Shown here piece after piece: positions 63,596 through 64,000 of a stretch of DNA of 64,000 bases. Each line of letters starts with the position of its first letter. Within the stretch, counting starts at the first letter, position 1. A model generated the notes under the pieces. The model was not told the origin of the DNA. It searched no databases and was given only the letters and a program-made list of their open reading frames with translations. This DNA comes from Camellia lanceoleosa (Eukaryota > Streptophyta > Magnoliopsida > Ericales > Theaceae), in contig CM045763.1 of the NCBI GenBank assembly GCA_025200525.1, forward strand, positions 157,858,246 to 157,922,245. Direction: 5' to 3'. A program made the translations under genes and the position numbers.

Positions 63596-64000
63596 TAGGG
63601 GTGAGCATGGTCCGGATTGGACCGGATTGGAGTAAAACCAAGACCAATCCGTTATCTACGGTTCCTGAAAAATTAGAACCAATCCAATCCGTTTAAATCA
63701 TGGAACCAATCCAAACCAATCCATTTAAATACGGATTGGATCGGTTTAGGACCACGTATTCACATAATTAAATAACAAAAATATATATATAACACTTTAA
63801 TTTCATAAAAATATAAACATAGCGTTATATTAGTTCCACAATAGCAGCATGTTTTTCTATAATAGCAACATACTGTTCTAGAATTTAAACAACCAGAAGA
63901 AAACTGGTTTCACCATAAGTATTTACACCATTACAAATTAAAACTAAAAACTAACAAACAAAAGTAATAAAAGAAGATATTATACAGTTTTAGCTTTGAG
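63596..64000. mobile_element. dispersed repeat beginning TAGGGGTGAGCA, cut by window end
   Basis: TAGGGGTGAGCATGGTCCGG is followed by repeated CGGATTGG/CCAATCC words, pairing locally (GGATTGGACCGGATTGG with CCAATCCAATCCG). Plant hAT-type non-autonomous elements often start with (T/C)AGGGGTG; family assignment is tentative because the other end is outside. Confidence 0.45.

Overview
This is nuclear DNA from a dicot plant. The species cannot be fixed from the sequence. The evidence is an intron-containing cytokinin oxidase/dehydrogenase gene, plant-type Ty3/gypsy retrotransposons with tRNA primer sites, a FAR1/MULE-type transposase, an endogenous plant pararetrovirus and AT-rich intergenic DNA with MITE-like repeats. 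Only one host gene looks intact: a five-exon CKX gene on the minus strand (58606 to 52463). Everything to its left is layered mobile DNA, and most of the open frames there are remnants or chance frames.

Bases 1-24000 are a three-layer nest, all on the minus strand. A MULE/FAR1-like transposase pseudogene (24020 to 22614) is cut by a Tat/Ogre-like LTR retrotransposon (element A), whose gag lies at 1831 to 1 and which runs off the left edge. The 5' LTR of A (2624-5527 plus 22086-22613) is itself split by a second Tat-like element (B, 5528-22085). B has two ~4.1 kb LTRs, a primer site, a gag with one stop, a decayed second copy of the gag zinc-knuckle segment, no pol, and a long 3' region full of short tandem repeats, many of which can form hairpins.

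Bases 26000-35150 are an endogenous caulimovirid on the minus strand: about one genome length (coat protein, movement protein, protease, reverse transcriptase, RNase H, transactivator-like) plus a partial second copy upstream. Equivalent points of the two copies are about 7.4 kb apart. A TATA box and a tRNA-Met primer site separate the copies. The order coat-before-movement is that of cavemoviruses and solendoviruses. The coding regions are broken by stops, frameshifts, a large RT deletion in copy 2 and changes at catalytic positions.

Bases 35211-49863 are a second nest. A MULE-like non-autonomous element with long inverted ends and a candidate 9-bp target duplication carries a ~60-75-bp minisatellite. 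The minisatellite is interrupted by a ~2.5 kb solo LTR (target duplication TCCAA), which is in turn interrupted by a complete-length but decayed chromovirus (Tekay/Del-like, 37534-47441, target duplication GGGTC).

Bases 49900-52460 hold MITE-like insertions and a local duplication downstream of CKX. CKX follows, with its TATA box near 58697 and a GA-repeat 5' leader. The right end (58740-64000) is AT-rich intergenic DNA with several small elements. Two of these are copies of a GC-rich palindromic MITE family with 9-10-bp target duplications, and the start of another dispersed repeat lies at the window edge.
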